Shown here: positions 1 through 8,326 of the stretch, in pieces
Position numbering within the stretch: position 1 is the first letter of the stretch
Layout: every line of letters starts with the position of its first letter
NCBI GenBank assembly: GCA_046331175.1
Contig: JAXLRI010000012.1
Location: forward strand, 86,087 to 150,086
DNA length: 64,000 nt
Origin: JAWKIW01 sp046331175
Lineage (GTDB): Bacteria; Actinomycetota; Acidimicrobiia; Acidimicrobiales; Acidimicrobilacustridaceae
Reading direction: 5' to 3'
Program-made: the position numbers and the translations under genes
Notes under the pieces: generated by a model
The model's input: the letters and a program-made list of their open reading frames with translations, nothing else
What the model was told of the DNA's origin: nothing
Databases searched by the model: none

Positions 1-2460
1 AAGGTGTACACGCAGGACTTCCCCGACCCGACCGTCGTCTTCGACGGCGGCACCTACTACGCCTACAGCACCAACACCGGTGGCCAGTACCTGCCGGTGA
101 TGACGTCGACGGACCTGGTGACGTGGACGGCCCGGCCGGCCTACACCGCCCCGTCGTGTTCGCTGGGCGCCGGCCCCTACTTCAACGACGCGCTGGCCTG
201 TCCGCCCTCGTGGGCGCTGCACACGATCTTCGACCACCCCCACCTCGTCACCGGCATCTACTCGCCGGGGGTGATCCGCAACGGCGCCGGCTGGCTCGCC
301 TACTACACCGTCGACGTCGCACCCGGTCGCCAGTGCCTCTCGGTGGCGACGTCGTCGTCGCCGCTCGGCCCGTTCATCGACACGAGCAGCGGGCCGCTGC
401 AGTGCGACGTCGACCCCGGCGGCAGCATCGATCCGGCCCCGTACCGCGACGGCTTCGGCAACCTCTGGCTGATCTGGAAGTCCGAGGGCATCGTCGGGTC
501 GACGCCGACGCGGATCTGGTCGCGCCAGCTCACGGGGGCCGGCACCTCGTTCGCTCCGGGGTCGACCCAGCACGAGCTGCTGCGCACGGCGGCACCGTGG
601 GAGGGCAACGTCATCGAGAACCCCTCGATGGTGGTGTGGGCCGGCCGCCTCTGGCTCCTCTACTCGGGCAACGAGTGGGCCAGCGCCAGCTACGGCATGG
701 GCGCGGCCACGTGCGCGTCGCCGGCGGGCCCGTGCACCCGCACGTCGTCGTCGCCGCTCCTGCACAGCTTCGGCGGCCAGTGGGGACCGGGAGGCGGCAC
801 CGGGTTCGTCGACGCCTCCGGCCGCCTGCGCATCGCCTACCACTGGTGGAACGCGCCCTACACGAGCTACCCCGCCTACCCCGCCTGCGCCAACGCTGGC
901 ACGTGCGCCAGCCAGGGGCAGCGTCGCCTCGGCATAACCGGCGCCGAGCTGCTCCCCGACGGAACCCTCACGCTCGAGCCGATCGGGGCCCTCGAGTCGG
1001 TCACCGGCGGTGTCGAGCAGCTCGCCGTGACCGGGTGGGCCATCGACCCCGACGCCGACGTGCCCGTGCCCGTGCGCATCACGGTCGACGGTGCGACGAC
1101 GGTGGTCTACGCGTCGGCGTCGCGACCCGACGTCGCCGCCGCCCACGGCGGGTTCTCGGCGAGCCACGGCCTGGCCGCGGTCGTCCCGGTCGCCGCCGGC
1201 CAGCACACGGTGTGCGCCACGGCCATCAACTTGGGCGTGGGCTGGTCCGACCACTTCCTCGGGTGCGCGGTGGCCACGGCCACCGACCCGCCGCCGCCGA
1301 CGTTGCCGGCCGGGCCGGCGCCGAACCCGCCGGCCGCGGCCGGCTTCCACTCGGTCACGCCGGCCCGGATCTTCGACTCGCGCGACGGGACCGGCGGCTT
1401 CACCGGGCCCGTGCGGGCGGGCTGGACCGTCCCGGTGGTGGTCGCCGGCCACGGCGGGGTGCCGGCGTCGGGGGCCTCGGCCGTCGCCGTCAACGTGACC
1501 GTCACGGGGGCGACGGCAGCAGGCTTCGTCACGCTGTACCCGTGCGGCGACCCGAAGCCCGAGGCGTCGAACGTCAACTACGCGGCCGGACAGACCGTGG
1601 CCGCCGGCGTCATCGCCCGGGTCGGCGCCGGCGGCGCGGTGTGCGCCTACAGCAACGCCAAGACCCAGCTGATCGTCGACGTCGTGGGCTGGTTCGACCG
1701 CGACGCCACCGGGGCACGCCTGACGTCGCTGGTGCCGGCGCGCGTGGTCGACACCCGCTCGGGGGTCGGCACGACGCCAGGAGCGATCGGGCCCGCCGCC
1801 ACCCGCACCGTCGACCTCACCGGCGTGGGCGGCGTGCCGGCCGACGGCGTCACCGCCGTCGTCGCGAACATCACGGTCACCAGCACGACCTCGGCCTCGC
1901 ACCTCACCGTCTGGCCCAATGGCGGCGCCCGCCCCGGCGTGTCCAACCTGAACTGGGGACCCGGCACCACGGTGGCCAACCTGGCGACCGTGCCGGTCGC
2001 CGCCGACGGCACGGTGTCGATCTTCAACAACGCCGGCAACGTGGACGTGATCGTCGACGTTGTCGGCTGGTACGGGACCGGCGGCGCGGGGGCGTACCAC
2101 CCGGCCACCCCGCTGCGGGTGGTCGACACGCGCGACGGCACGGGCACCGGCACCGGGGCCGGTCCGCTGTCGGGCGGCGCGACGGCCTCGTACGTGTTGG
2201 CCGGTCGGGGACCGGTGCCGGCGAGCGGCGCCTCCGCAGTGGTCGCCACCGTGACCGTGACCGGCACGACGTCGGCCTCCCACCTGACCGTCTGGCCGGC
2301 CGGGGCGACCAAGCCCGACGCCTCGTCGCTCAACTGGGCCGCCGGCCAGACCGTGCCCAACCTGGTCGTCGTGCCGCTGTCCGCCGACGGCCGCATCTCG
2401 GTGTTCGACAACGCCGGCCAGGCCCACGTCATCGTCGACGTCGTCGGCTGGTTCGGCTGA
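1..2460 (+). CDS. Secreted GH43-like glycosidase with three C-terminal beta repeats (5' end cut off)
   Basis: The reading frame is open from the first base, so the start and any signal peptide lie outside the window; about 819 residues are visible. The first ~320 residues look like a family-43 five-bladed propeller: an early DFPDPTVV stretch (candidate base Asp), GSIDPAPY (second Asp) and a later NVIENPS (candidate acid Glu). A ~95-residue Ig-like domain follows, with GWAIDPD and HTVCATA, then a Pro-rich linker. The C-terminus has three ~120-residue repeats, each opening with a P-x-R-x-x-D-(T/S)-R motif and closing with VDVVGW(F/Y). Such repeats are common in secreted proteins of this actinobacterial group and probably mediate surface or carbohydrate contact. 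The substrate cannot be read from sequence; arabinan or xylan side chains are typical of the family. Confidence 0.75.
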   Translation, partial: KVYTQDFPDPTVVFDGGTYYAYSTNTGGQYLPVMTSTDLVTWTARPAYTAPSCSLGAGPYFNDALACPPSWALHTIFDHPHLVTGIYSPGVIRNGAGWLAYYTVDVAPGRQCLSVATSSSPLGPFIDTSSGPLQCDVDPGGSIDPAPYRDGFGNLWLIWKSEGIVGSTPTRIWSRQLTGAGTSFAPGSTQHELLRTAAPWEGNVIENPSMVVWAGRLWLLYSGNEWASASYGMGAATCASPAGPCTRTSSSPLLHSFGGQWGPGGGTGFVDASGRLRIAYHWWNAPYTSYPAYPACANAGTCASQGQRRLGITGAELLPDGTLTLEPIGALESVTGGVEQLAVTGWAIDPDADVPVPVRITVDGATTVVYASASRPDVAAAHGGFSASHGLAAVVPVAAGQHTVCATAINLGVGWSDHFLGCAVATATDPPPPTLPAGPAPNPPAAAGFHSVTPARIFDSRDGTGGFTGPVRAGWTVPVVVAGHGGVPASGASAVAVNVTVTGATAAGFVTLYPCGDPKPEASNVNYAAGQTVAAGVIARVGAGGAVCAYSNAKTQLIVDVVGWFDRDATGARLTSLVPARVVDTRSGVGTTPGAIGPAATRTVDLTGVGGVPADGVTAVVANITVTSTTSASHLTVWPNGGARPGVSNLNWGPGTTVANLATVPVAADGTVSIFNNAGNVDVIVDVVGWYGTGGAGAYHPATPLRVVDTRDGTGTGTGAGPLSGGATASYVLAGRGPVPASGASAVVATVTVTGTTSASHLTVWPAGATKPDASSLNWAAGQTVPNLVVVPLSADGRISVFDNAGQAHVIVDVVGWFG

Positions 2461-2526
2461 GCCCCGCCGGCGCCGCGACGGTCGGCGGGCGCGGCAGCGG
2501 GGACCGGGGTGGGTCAGGATGAGCCG

Positions 2527-3357
2527 ATGCGCGTCGCCATCCACCTCCCGCAGTACGGCCGGGTCGCCTCGGCCGAGGCCATCACCCGGGCCGCCCGCCA
2601 CGCCGAGGAGCTGGGGTTCGCCGGCGTGTTCGTCAGCGACCACGTCGTGCAGCCGGCCGACCAGGGCTACCCGTCGCCCTTCCTGTTCGACCCGCTGGTC
2701 ACCCTCACGTGGGCGGCGGCGGTGACCTCGCAGGTCGATCTCGGAACGAGCGTCCTCGTCGTCCCCCAGCACAACCCGCTCGAGCTGGCCAACACGTTGG
2801 CCTCGCTCGACAACCTGTCGGGCGGGCGGGTGATCGCCGGCGTGGGGGTGGGGTGGTCGGCGGGGGAGTTCGCCGCCCTCGGCTACGACTTCGCCGATCG
2901 CGGCGACCGCGCCGACGAGGCCCTGCTGCTGTGGCGCACCGTGTGGCGCGACGACCCGGCCTCGTTCGTCGGCGACCACACCGCGTTCGCCGACCTGCGC
3001 GTGCTGCCCAAGCCGGCCCACGACATCCCCATCTGGGTCGGAGGGTCCGGGCCGCGCGCCCACCGCCGCGCCGTCGAGCACGGCGACGGCTTCCACCTCA
3101 TCGGGGTGACGCCCGACGAGGCCCGCGAGCCCATCGCTCGCCTGCGCGCCGAGCGACCCGAGGACGGCTTCACCATCTCGCTGCGCACCGGCTGGGACCC
3201 GCAGGGCATGGAGCCCGATCGCATCCGCCGCGAGGTCGAGGAGTACGCGGCGGTCGGCGTGCAGTACGTCGTGGCGGCGCCGTGGCGCAAGGAGCTCGAC
3301 GACTGGCTGCGGTCCATGGAGCTGCTCGCCGCGCTGGTCGGCACGACGACGACCTGA
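2527..3357 (+). CDS. LLM-class F420-dependent oxidoreductase
   Basis: The 276-residue protein has the luciferase-like monooxygenase pattern: MRVAIHLPQYGR at the N-terminus, then ELGFAGVFVSDHVV, a GTSVLVVPQHNP strand, a GRVIAGVGVGWS motif and a PIWVGGSGPRA motif. Relatives use reduced coenzyme F420 (sometimes FMN) for hydride transfer to unidentified substrates. The ATG at 2527 is chosen over an in-frame GTG 18 bases upstream because the family begins at MRVAIHLP and a CAGGAT box ends 6 bases before this ATG with no ribosome site, suggesting a leaderless message. It follows the glycosidase gene by 66 bases. Substrate unknown; the family call is firm. Confidence 0.85.
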   Translation: MRVAIHLPQYGRVASAEAITRAARHAEELGFAGVFVSDHVVQPADQGYPSPFLFDPLVTLTWAAAVTSQVDLGTSVLVVPQHNPLELANTLASLDNLSGGRVIAGVGVGWSAGEFAALGYDFADRGDRADEALLLWRTVWRDDPASFVGDHTAFADLRVLPKPAHDIPIWVGGSGPRAHRRAVEHGDGFHLIGVTPDEAREPIARLRAERPEDGFTISLRTGWDPQGMEPDRIRREVEEYAAVGVQYVVAAPWRKELDDWLRSMELLAALVGTTTT

Positions 3358-3400
3358 CGACGCGCCGGGACGATGCATCCCGGCCGCGGGGCGAGCGGCG

Positions 3401-4150
3401 TCAGCTCGAGGCCTGGATGCGGCCGGCCATCGAGCGTTCGACGTCGGGCAGGCTCCCGAGGCGGCCGGCGCTGTCGAGCGCCGTCACCTGGACCACCACC
3501 GGTCCGATCCGGAAGAAGTCGAGGACGACCTGGGCTGACGTGTCGCCGCGCGTGAGCGTTCCCGAGTAGCGCACACCGCCGTCGCCCACGTCGATCGGGG
3601 CCGACGGCGACAGCTCGAACGACGCGTCGGGCGATGCCTTGGTGAACGACGAGGCCAGCGCCCGCCGCACGCAGGGATCCTGGCCGGTGAGGGCGGCCAG
3701 CACGTCCTTCGCCTCGTCCGCCGACGGCAGCACCGACGCCGAGGTCTGCACCTTGGCGACGGTGGCGCCTCCGGAGGTGGCGACCAGCTCGGGGCTGGTC
3801 CGGTTGGGGACCTCGTCGAGGCGGCGGGTCGCGCCGAGGAACGCCGCGCAGGACGTCGCCGTGGTGGGCGGGGCCGGAGCCGTCGTGGCGGTGGTGGCCT
3901 CGCCCCGGGCCTCGAACCCCGGCGGCAGGTCGGCCGGCGCCAGGCCCGCCGCCTCGAGCAGCCGAGCCGGGTCGACGGGAGGCGTGGTGTCGCTCGGGTC
4001 GGTGGCCGGCACGGTCGCGGTCCGGACCGGTGGGGCGGTGGAGGTGCTCGCCGCGCCCGATGTGGTGGTCCCCGAGCAGCCCACCAGCGCGACGAGACCG
4101 AGGGCGGCGGCCGCGACGGCGGCGACGACGGGAGCGGTGCGGTGGCCCAT
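3401..4150 (-). CDS. Putative lipoprotein of unknown function
   Basis: The 249-residue product starts MGHRTAPVV and has an Ala/Val-rich hydrophobic segment ending in a lipobox (LVALVGC), predicting export and lipid anchoring at about Cys25. A Thr/Ser/Pro-rich linker of roughly 40 residues follows, then a soluble domain with two further cysteines (SCAAFLG and DPCVRR) that could pair. No catalytic motif is recognised. The frame is open upstream of the chosen ATG, but that extension is Arg/Gly/Pro-rich and runs into the tRNA-derived repeat at 4196-4242, so the ATG directly before the signal peptide is preferred. Before the island inserted, this gene would have lain just downstream of tRNA-Arg on the same strand. 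Confidence 0.7.
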   Translation of the reverse strand: MGHRTAPVVAAVAAAALGLVALVGCSGTTTSGAASTSTAPPVRTATVPATDPSDTTPPVDPARLLEAAGLAPADLPPGFEARGEATTATTAPAPPTTATSCAAFLGATRRLDEVPNRTSPELVATSGGATVAKVQTSASVLPSADEAKDVLAALTGQDPCVRRALASSFTKASPDASFELSPSAPIDVGDGGVRYSGTLTRGDTSAQVVLDFFRIGPVVVQVTALDSAGRLGSLPDVERSMAGRIQASS

Positions 4151-4165
4151 GGGTCGGTGCGGTCG

Positions 4166-4184
4166 GCCACCCCCTTGGGGTGGC
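4166..4184 (-). terminator. Hairpin between the displaced tRNA end and the lipoprotein gene
   Basis: An 8-bp perfect stem (GCCACCCC/GGGGTGGC) with a 3-base loop lies 12 bases beyond the displaced 3' half of tRNA-Arg. In the pre-insertion arrangement it would have followed the tRNA directly and could have ended its transcript. It has no U-run, so termination is an inference. Confidence 0.35.
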
Positions 4185-4195
4185 GGACCGCGGGT

Positions 4196-4242
4196 TGCGC
4201 CCTCGGGGCGATTCGAACGCCCGCACACGGCTCCGGAGGCCG
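4196..4242 (-). repeat. Attachment repeat: displaced 3' part of tRNA-Arg
   Basis: These 47 bases are identical to 11868-11914 and differ at both flanking positions. Read on the minus strand they cover the anticodon loop, variable region, T arm, 3' acceptor strand and discriminator base of tRNA-Arg(CCG), but the 5' half is missing. The crossover lies somewhere within this core, as is usual for tRNA-targeting tyrosine integrases. Confidence 0.9.
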
Positions 4243-4351
4243 CACTCTTTCACCACAAAAGCGCTGCTTGACGACTTGGTCGGCCAACAGTAGCGTCCTC
4301 TTCCCACGCCTTCCCAATCGTTCCTTCTTCCGACCTCTCACGATCCATCGC

Positions 4352-5671
4352 ATGACGACCTCAGCCCTCCTCCAAGACATCCGGATCTTCAACGTGCAGG
4401 ACCGGCGTTCGAACCCGGAGGCGAAGCGACCGTGGATCGTGCGATGGGCGGTCGACCGCCGCCAGCACTCGCGAGCCTTCCGCACCAAGGCCGAAGCCGA
4501 ACGCTTCCGGGCGATGCTGTTCAAGGCGCAGTACGAGGGCGTGCCCTTCGACCCCCAGACCGGTCGGCCCGTCTCGGGCGTGCCTGGCGACGACCTCGCC
4601 ATCCACACCTGGGCGCGACGCTGGCTGGCGTCGCAGTGGAGCGAGTGGCAGCCCCGCACCCGCCGATCCGCCGTCGAAGCCCTCGCCCGCTTCATCCCGC
4701 TGGTCGTGTCCTCGTCCGCGCCGAGCGCACCGCCGACGCTCCGCGCCCACCTGATGGCCACGTTGCCGCCCGTCAAGGGGCCGGCCCAGGACAAGGGCAA
4801 CGAGGAAGCCGAACGGTGGCTCGATCGGTGGTGCCTGGCGCTGCGCCAGCTCGATCGTCAGGTCCTCGCCGAAGCTGATGCCCGGTTGGGCGTGGGCGAC
4901 CGCGGTCAGCAGCTGTCGCCGTCCACGGCGTCGCGCTTCCGGAAGGTGTCGCGGGCCTGCATCCGTCGCGCCGTCGATCTCGAGATCCTCGCCGTCGACC
5001 CCTGGCCGCCACCGCCGCGCGGTCGAGCCAAGCGCAAGGCCACGCGCACCAAGCGCGCCGTGGACGTGCGCAAGCTCCCCGATCCCGACACCATGGCCAC
5101 CGTCCTCGCCGCCATCCCCAACCACCAACCGTCGAGTCGCATGTACCAGGTGATGACGGCGACCGCCTACTACGCGGGGCTGCGTCCTTCCGAGGTCGTT
5201 ATGCTCCGGGCGAGCTGTCTCGAGCTGCCGGACACGGGATGGGGCGCGATCGAGGTACGGGAGGCGGACATCTCCTTCGACGAACCCGGCGAGCCCAAGA
5301 CCGGTCCCCGGACGGTCCCGATCCCGCCCGTCCTCGTCTCGATGTTCAAGACCTGGCTGACGGAGCGCCAGCTCGAAGGCGACGACCTGCTGTTCCGCAC
5401 CCGCACCGGACACCGCCCGACCGCGTCGAACTGGTCCCGATCCTGGAAGCTGGCGCTGAACAAGGCCGGTGAACGACCGTTGCGCATCTACGACTGCCGC
5501 CACGCCGCCGCCACCACCTGGCTCCGCGCCGGGGTCCCGCTCGGCGAGGTCGCTCGCCGCCTCGGGCACAGCGTCGACACGCTCGTGTCGACCTACGTCG
5601 GCGCTCTCGCCACCGATGAGGACGTCGCCAACGAACGCATCGAGGCCGTCCTCGCTGGCACGGCGGGCTGA
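4352..5671 (+). CDS. int: Tyrosine-type site-specific integrase of the island
   Basis: The 439-residue protein has the phage-type integrase layout: an N-terminal arm-binding segment, a SAM-like core-binding region (about 80-230) and a C-terminal catalytic domain. Catalytic residues visible are Arg278 (YYAGLRPSE), Arg383 (YDCRH), His407-region LGHS and the nucleophile Tyr415 (STYVGAL). The usual His of the H-x-x-R box is Tyr380, a known tolerated variant. The ATG at 4352 is preferred because the upstream extension of the frame reads through the attachment repeat; a CACGAT box lies 7 bases upstream. It sits next to the displaced tRNA end and reads into the island. It presumably catalyses integration at, and excision from, the 47-bp tRNA core. 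Confidence 0.93.
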   Translation: MTTSALLQDIRIFNVQDRRSNPEAKRPWIVRWAVDRRQHSRAFRTKAEAERFRAMLFKAQYEGVPFDPQTGRPVSGVPGDDLAIHTWARRWLASQWSEWQPRTRRSAVEALARFIPLVVSSSAPSAPPTLRAHLMATLPPVKGPAQDKGNEEAERWLDRWCLALRQLDRQVLAEADARLGVGDRGQQLSPSTASRFRKVSRACIRRAVDLEILAVDPWPPPPRGRAKRKATRTKRAVDVRKLPDPDTMATVLAAIPNHQPSSRMYQVMTATAYYAGLRPSEVVMLRASCLELPDTGWGAIEVREADISFDEPGEPKTGPRTVPIPPVLVSMFKTWLTERQLEGDDLLFRTRTGHRPTASNWSRSWKLALNKAGERPLRIYDCRHAAATTWLRAGVPLGEVARRLGHSVDTLVSTYVGALATDEDVANERIEAVLAGTAG

Positions 5672-5704
5672 CGCTCCCATCCCGGGCGCTGCCATACTGG
5701 GGCC

Positions 5705-5896
5705 GTGTCCATGGCCGACGAGCTCCTCGAGCAGAAGCGCCTACGGCGTCGCGCCGGCGATCCTCGTGTGACGCCGCAGGGACGGGAGCTGATCCGCCGG
5801 CTCACCACCGGCGACCTCGCGGAGGACTTCCAGCGGTCGCTCGACGAGGTCTCGGAAAAGGATCCGAACCTGTCGGACCCTGACCCCCACGGCTGA
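5705..5896 (+). CDS. Small hypothetical protein, first gene of a two-gene cassette
   Basis: The 63-residue product is charged and probably helical, with KRLRRRAGDPRVTPQGR near the start and an acidic end. It is not assigned to a family. The GTG at 5705 is preceded by CATACT with a 6-base gap, suggesting a leaderless transcript; an ATG two codons on is an alternative. It is followed after 12 bases by a ~140-codon frameshifted gene. Small protein plus PIN-size partner is the layout of many toxin-antitoxin pairs, with this as candidate antitoxin, but that rests on arrangement and size only. Confidence 0.45.
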   Translation: MSMADELLEQKRLRRRAGDPRVTPQGRELIRRLTTGDLAEDFQRSLDEVSEKDPNLSDPDPHG

Positions 5897-5908
5897 GCGA
5901 CCCTCGCC

Positions 5909-6330
5909 GTGATCGTCGTCGACGAGTACCTCGCGGTTCGCATCGTGTTCGGTGACTGGCCGGACGACCTGCCCGACGATGACGACATCGCGCTGCCCGC
6001 GTCACGGCATTGGCGGCTGCTGCAACGGATCCACAACCCCTCCGGTGGCCAGCTCACCGCCATCGTCGCCGGCTTCACCCCCGATGAGCTCATGGCGCTG
6101 CGATTCCTCATACTGAGGTGCTGCAGATCCTCGATCCGCGGCCGCTGCTCGACGATGCCGCCGCCATCAACGCTCGCTACAACTCAGGTGGGTGGTTGAT
6201 CTCCGAGACGCTCGCCGCCGCCGTCGTCCACGGCCGACAGCTGTGGTTCGGGCGCCAAGGCAACGTCGGGGAGCGCCTAGAGGTCACGGCCGATCAGCTC
6301 GGCATCGACGTTCACCTCATCGAACGCTGA
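5909..6330 (+). pseudogene. Frameshifted PIN-like/hypothetical gene of the cassette
   Basis: Two overlapping frames read as one protein: the first runs from GTG at 5909 (MIVVDEYLAVRIVFGDW, RHWRLLQRIH, ELMALRF) and the second continues from about 6106 (PHTEVLQILDPRPLL, ETLAAAVVHGRQLWFG, LGIDVHLIER) to the stop at 6328-6330. Inserting one C in the run at 6106-6108 joins them cleanly as ...LRF-PHTEVLQ..., so a single-base deletion is the simplest explanation. The early IVVDEYLA, the acidic patches and the ~140-residue size recall PIN-type toxins, but no full metal-binding set was verified. A real loss of function, a sequencing error or a translational frameshift are all possible. Confidence 0.5.
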
Positions 6331-6841
6331 CCGAGCTGGCGGCCACCAGCGTCCGTGCTCGCCCGCTCTAGCAAAGGAGGCTTCAGATGCTTCCCCGCTT
6401 CCCCGCTTCCCCGCTTCCCCGCTTCCCGGTCCGGTCGGTCGTGGACCCTCCCGATCCCCCAGGCGCACCGCCTGGTGGCGATGCCTGCGCGACGCAGAAC
6501 TTGACCGTTCCACCCCGGGCGATCGCGCCCGAACGTTCGTGGCCGGAGGGGCCCGATCAGGTGTGCTGCTTACGAGGTCAGCGGCCGCTGTCGAAGGGTC
6601 GCCCCACAGCGAGGCCGACCACGCCGCCAACACGAAGAAGAGGACCTCCAGCACATCCCAATAGGAAGACCGCCAGTGACGAACGACCCCGAAGCCACGA
6701 CCCGACAACCCCCCCCGAGAATCACCCTCCCCCCTCACTCCCAAGAACAAGAACCAGGACGACGAACACGATTGCAACCCTTCCGGTGTTGGTCCCAAAG
6801 GCGCATCGCGAGCTTGTACGGGGTGCCGCCGCCCCGGCGTC
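6331..6841. other. Gene-poor island segment
   Basis: No convincing gene is seen on either strand. The segment holds an 8-bp tandem repeat at 6389-6427 and a 7-bp perfect hairpin at 6459-6475 (CCAGGCG, loop CAC, CGCCTGG). The open frames present have composition typical of random GC-rich DNA. It is probably decayed mobile-element sequence leading into the relaxase remnant. Confidence 0.5.
6389..6427. repeat. 8-bp tandem repeat (GCTTCCCC)
   Basis: Four full copies of GCTTCCCC and a partial fifth stand head to tail. The array looks like a slippage product and lies just past the frameshifted cassette, in otherwise non-coding island DNA. Confidence 0.85.
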
Positions 6842-7215
6842 GGTGGGGCCCGTGACCCGATCACCGGGACCCGGCTGGTCAAGACACGTTCGCCGCCGCC
6901 CGAGCTGATGGTGCCGGCGCACAAGTCCGTGGCTGAGCTGGGCATGATGACGCGGGAGCAGGACTGCAGCCGATCATGGGCGCCGACGGCCAGGGCACCT
7001 TCGCCTATTTCGCCTGCCTCGACGCCCTGGCCTGGGAGCCAGGCGGTCACCGCGGCAAGGCGGCAGTGGCATCAGCTACGTCGGGCTGTTCCCCGCCCAT
7101 CCGCCATGCCACCTCGCGGGCGGGGGAGCGGTGCCCGCACGATGACCTGCTGATCGTCAATACGGTGGAGAAGTTGGACCGCAGGGGTGGCCGGAAGGCC
7201 CGGACGAGGGTGTGA
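6842..7215 (+). pseudogene. Remnant of a MobF/TrwC-type conjugative relaxase
   Basis: Two frames together resemble an internal stretch of actinobacterial TrwC-like relaxases. The first (6842 to about 6965) reads GARDPITGTRLVKTR, then ELMVPAHKSVAELGM, the equivalent of the family's SAHKSVAELGV motif. The second (about 6970 to 7215) reads ADGQGTFAYF, then IRHATSRAGERCPHDDLL, matching the HATSRAGDPxPHDH metal-binding His region, then NTVEKLDRRGG. At least one frameshift separates them, the last His of the metal triad reads Asp (PHDD), and the N- and C-terminal parts are missing. It shows that the island descends from a conjugative or mobilisable element. The identification rests on motif recall. 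Confidence 0.55.
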
Positions 7216-7303
7216 TCACCGTGACCGAGCGAGCATGACAGGAAGCCGCCTGGCGATCCAACGCACGCCGGCTAGCCGCAACGAACGACGCGCCGCCAGA
7301 CGA

Positions 7304-7625
7304 TCAATCGCCGAGGACGGCGCCGGCCTCGAGCACTTGGGCCCCTGGTACGAGGGCCTCGCTGCCCCGGCACGCGATCGGATCGACCAGTCCATTGGGC
7401 ACCTCGATCTGCAGCGCCGCGTCCTCGGGTCCAAAGCAGAGGAGCGGCATGCGCGGAGTGCAGAACACCCGCAGACGTTCCTACGTCGTAGCCGCCTCGA
7501 AGATGACATGAACGTGGTGGCCGACCGGAGCGTCGGCGGCTCGATTCAGGCACCGAGGGCCGTGTAGAAGCGCGGCTCGGCCCCGAACAGAGATCCTATT
7601 CGTTGGTTGACTCTACCCTCAGGTG
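7304..7625 (-). pseudogene. Degenerate open frame, unrecognised
   Basis: On the minus strand a protein-like reading (RIGSLFGAEPRFYTALG, then after a frameshift near 7556 DAPVGHHVHVIFEAATT, then after an in-frame TAG near 7490 ERLRVFCTPRMPLLCFGPED and ALQIEVPNGLVDPI) runs to a stop at 7304. The mostly hydrophobic, low-Arg composition differs from random GC-rich frames here, so it is probably a decayed gene. I do not recognise the family. A competing frame on the plus strand is less protein-like. Confidence 0.3.
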
Positions 7626-7750
7626 CCCTCTCCCGGAACAGGTGCCGCTTCCGGCCGCCTGGGCCTAGATGTCGCCTCCCGCTGGTCGCAGGCGCCGCTG
7701 CTCAAGCCTTCCGTGTGTGGTGTGGACCCTGGTGCGCATCCGCATCCCTA

Positions 7751-7779
7751 TTGACAAGCCTTGGCGGTAGGCGCATCAT
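7751..7779 (+). promoter_or_regulatory. Predicted sigma-70-type promoter of the cargo operon
   Basis: A perfect -35 hexamer TTGACA (7751-7756), a 17-base spacer and CATCAT (7774-7779, 4 of 6 matches to TATAAT) lie about 55 bases before the first cargo gene. The AT-rich, near-consensus form is unusual for this genome and suggests that the operon brought its own promoter. Confidence 0.55.
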
Positions 7780-7834
7780 GCGCCGCAGTCGCGGGAATTG
7801 AGAGAACTAGGCCCGGGCTCAGCATGGGGGGATC

Positions 7835-8296
7835 ATGCCGAAGCGTCGAGACAGCCGGTCAGTCGTTCTGGTCGCAAAGGGCGCAGCCGCAGCGGCTGCA
7901 TTCACTCCGCTGGTAGCCGTGGTGAATGCTCAACCGGCTGCGGCGGACTTCTCTCATTGCCCAGGCGTCTTCCCGCCACCCGGATGGACGAACCTCACCG
8001 GCGACGCCGATGGTGCCTTCGTGCCAGGGACGTCAACCAGTTATCGCAACTCGACGTACTACAGGTACACCTGGAATAGCTGCTACCAGGGCCAACAGAA
8101 CCTGTGGACGCAGTCTGGGCTGCAGTTGTATGACGTCAATAACGCGCTGTGCGGCGGCAGTTGGGGCTCTGGCTCGTCCTCGGGGTACTCATGGCAGCAG
8201 AGCGCCTGCAACTCCACGGTGTGGAGCGTTCGCTCCTACCACAAGATCGCCAATCAGGGCGCCTATTACACCGAGCAGTATGCTGACTACCGATAG
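7835..8296 (+). CDS. Exported cysteine-containing protein of unknown function (cargo gene 1)
   Basis: The 153-residue product has a Sec-type signal: basic MPKRRDSR, a long Ala/Val-rich core, and a likely cleavage after AQPAAA near residue 38. The mature ~115 residues are rich in Tyr, Ser, Trp, Asn and Gln and contain four cysteines (HCPG, NSCYQ, LCGG, SACNS), enough for two disulfides. A GGGGGGAT stretch directly upstream of the ATG may serve as ribosome site. Codon use is less GC-biased than in the flanking chromosome. No family is recognised; a small secreted binding, toxin or surface protein is possible. It opens a tight four-gene operon with a second exported protein, an acyl-carrier-like protein and a GNAT enzyme. 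Confidence 0.7.
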   Translation: MPKRRDSRSVVLVAKGAAAAAAFTPLVAVVNAQPAAADFSHCPGVFPPPGWTNLTGDADGAFVPGTSTSYRNSTYYRYTWNSCYQGQQNLWTQSGLQLYDVNNALCGGSWGSGSSSGYSWQQSACNSTVWSVRSYHKIANQGAYYTEQYADYR

Positions 8297-8326
8297 ACAG
8301 TCATTCCAAGAACAGGACATTCCCTC

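Noticed and set aside
6387..6908. A protein gene downstream of the 8-bp repeats
   Set aside because: The frame is Pro/Arg-rich with no conserved pattern, crosses the repeat array and a hairpin, and conflicts with the relaxase remnant.
7187..7567. A plus-strand hypothetical protein
   Set aside because: The frame is Arg-rich and overlaps the relaxase remnant; the minus-strand reading is more protein-like, though broken.
7835..8296. A lactococcin-972-type bacteriocin
   Set aside because: Signal peptide and size fit, and Tyr/Ser/Trp content is suggestive, but the family's characteristic motif was not found and there is no ABC/immunity partner.
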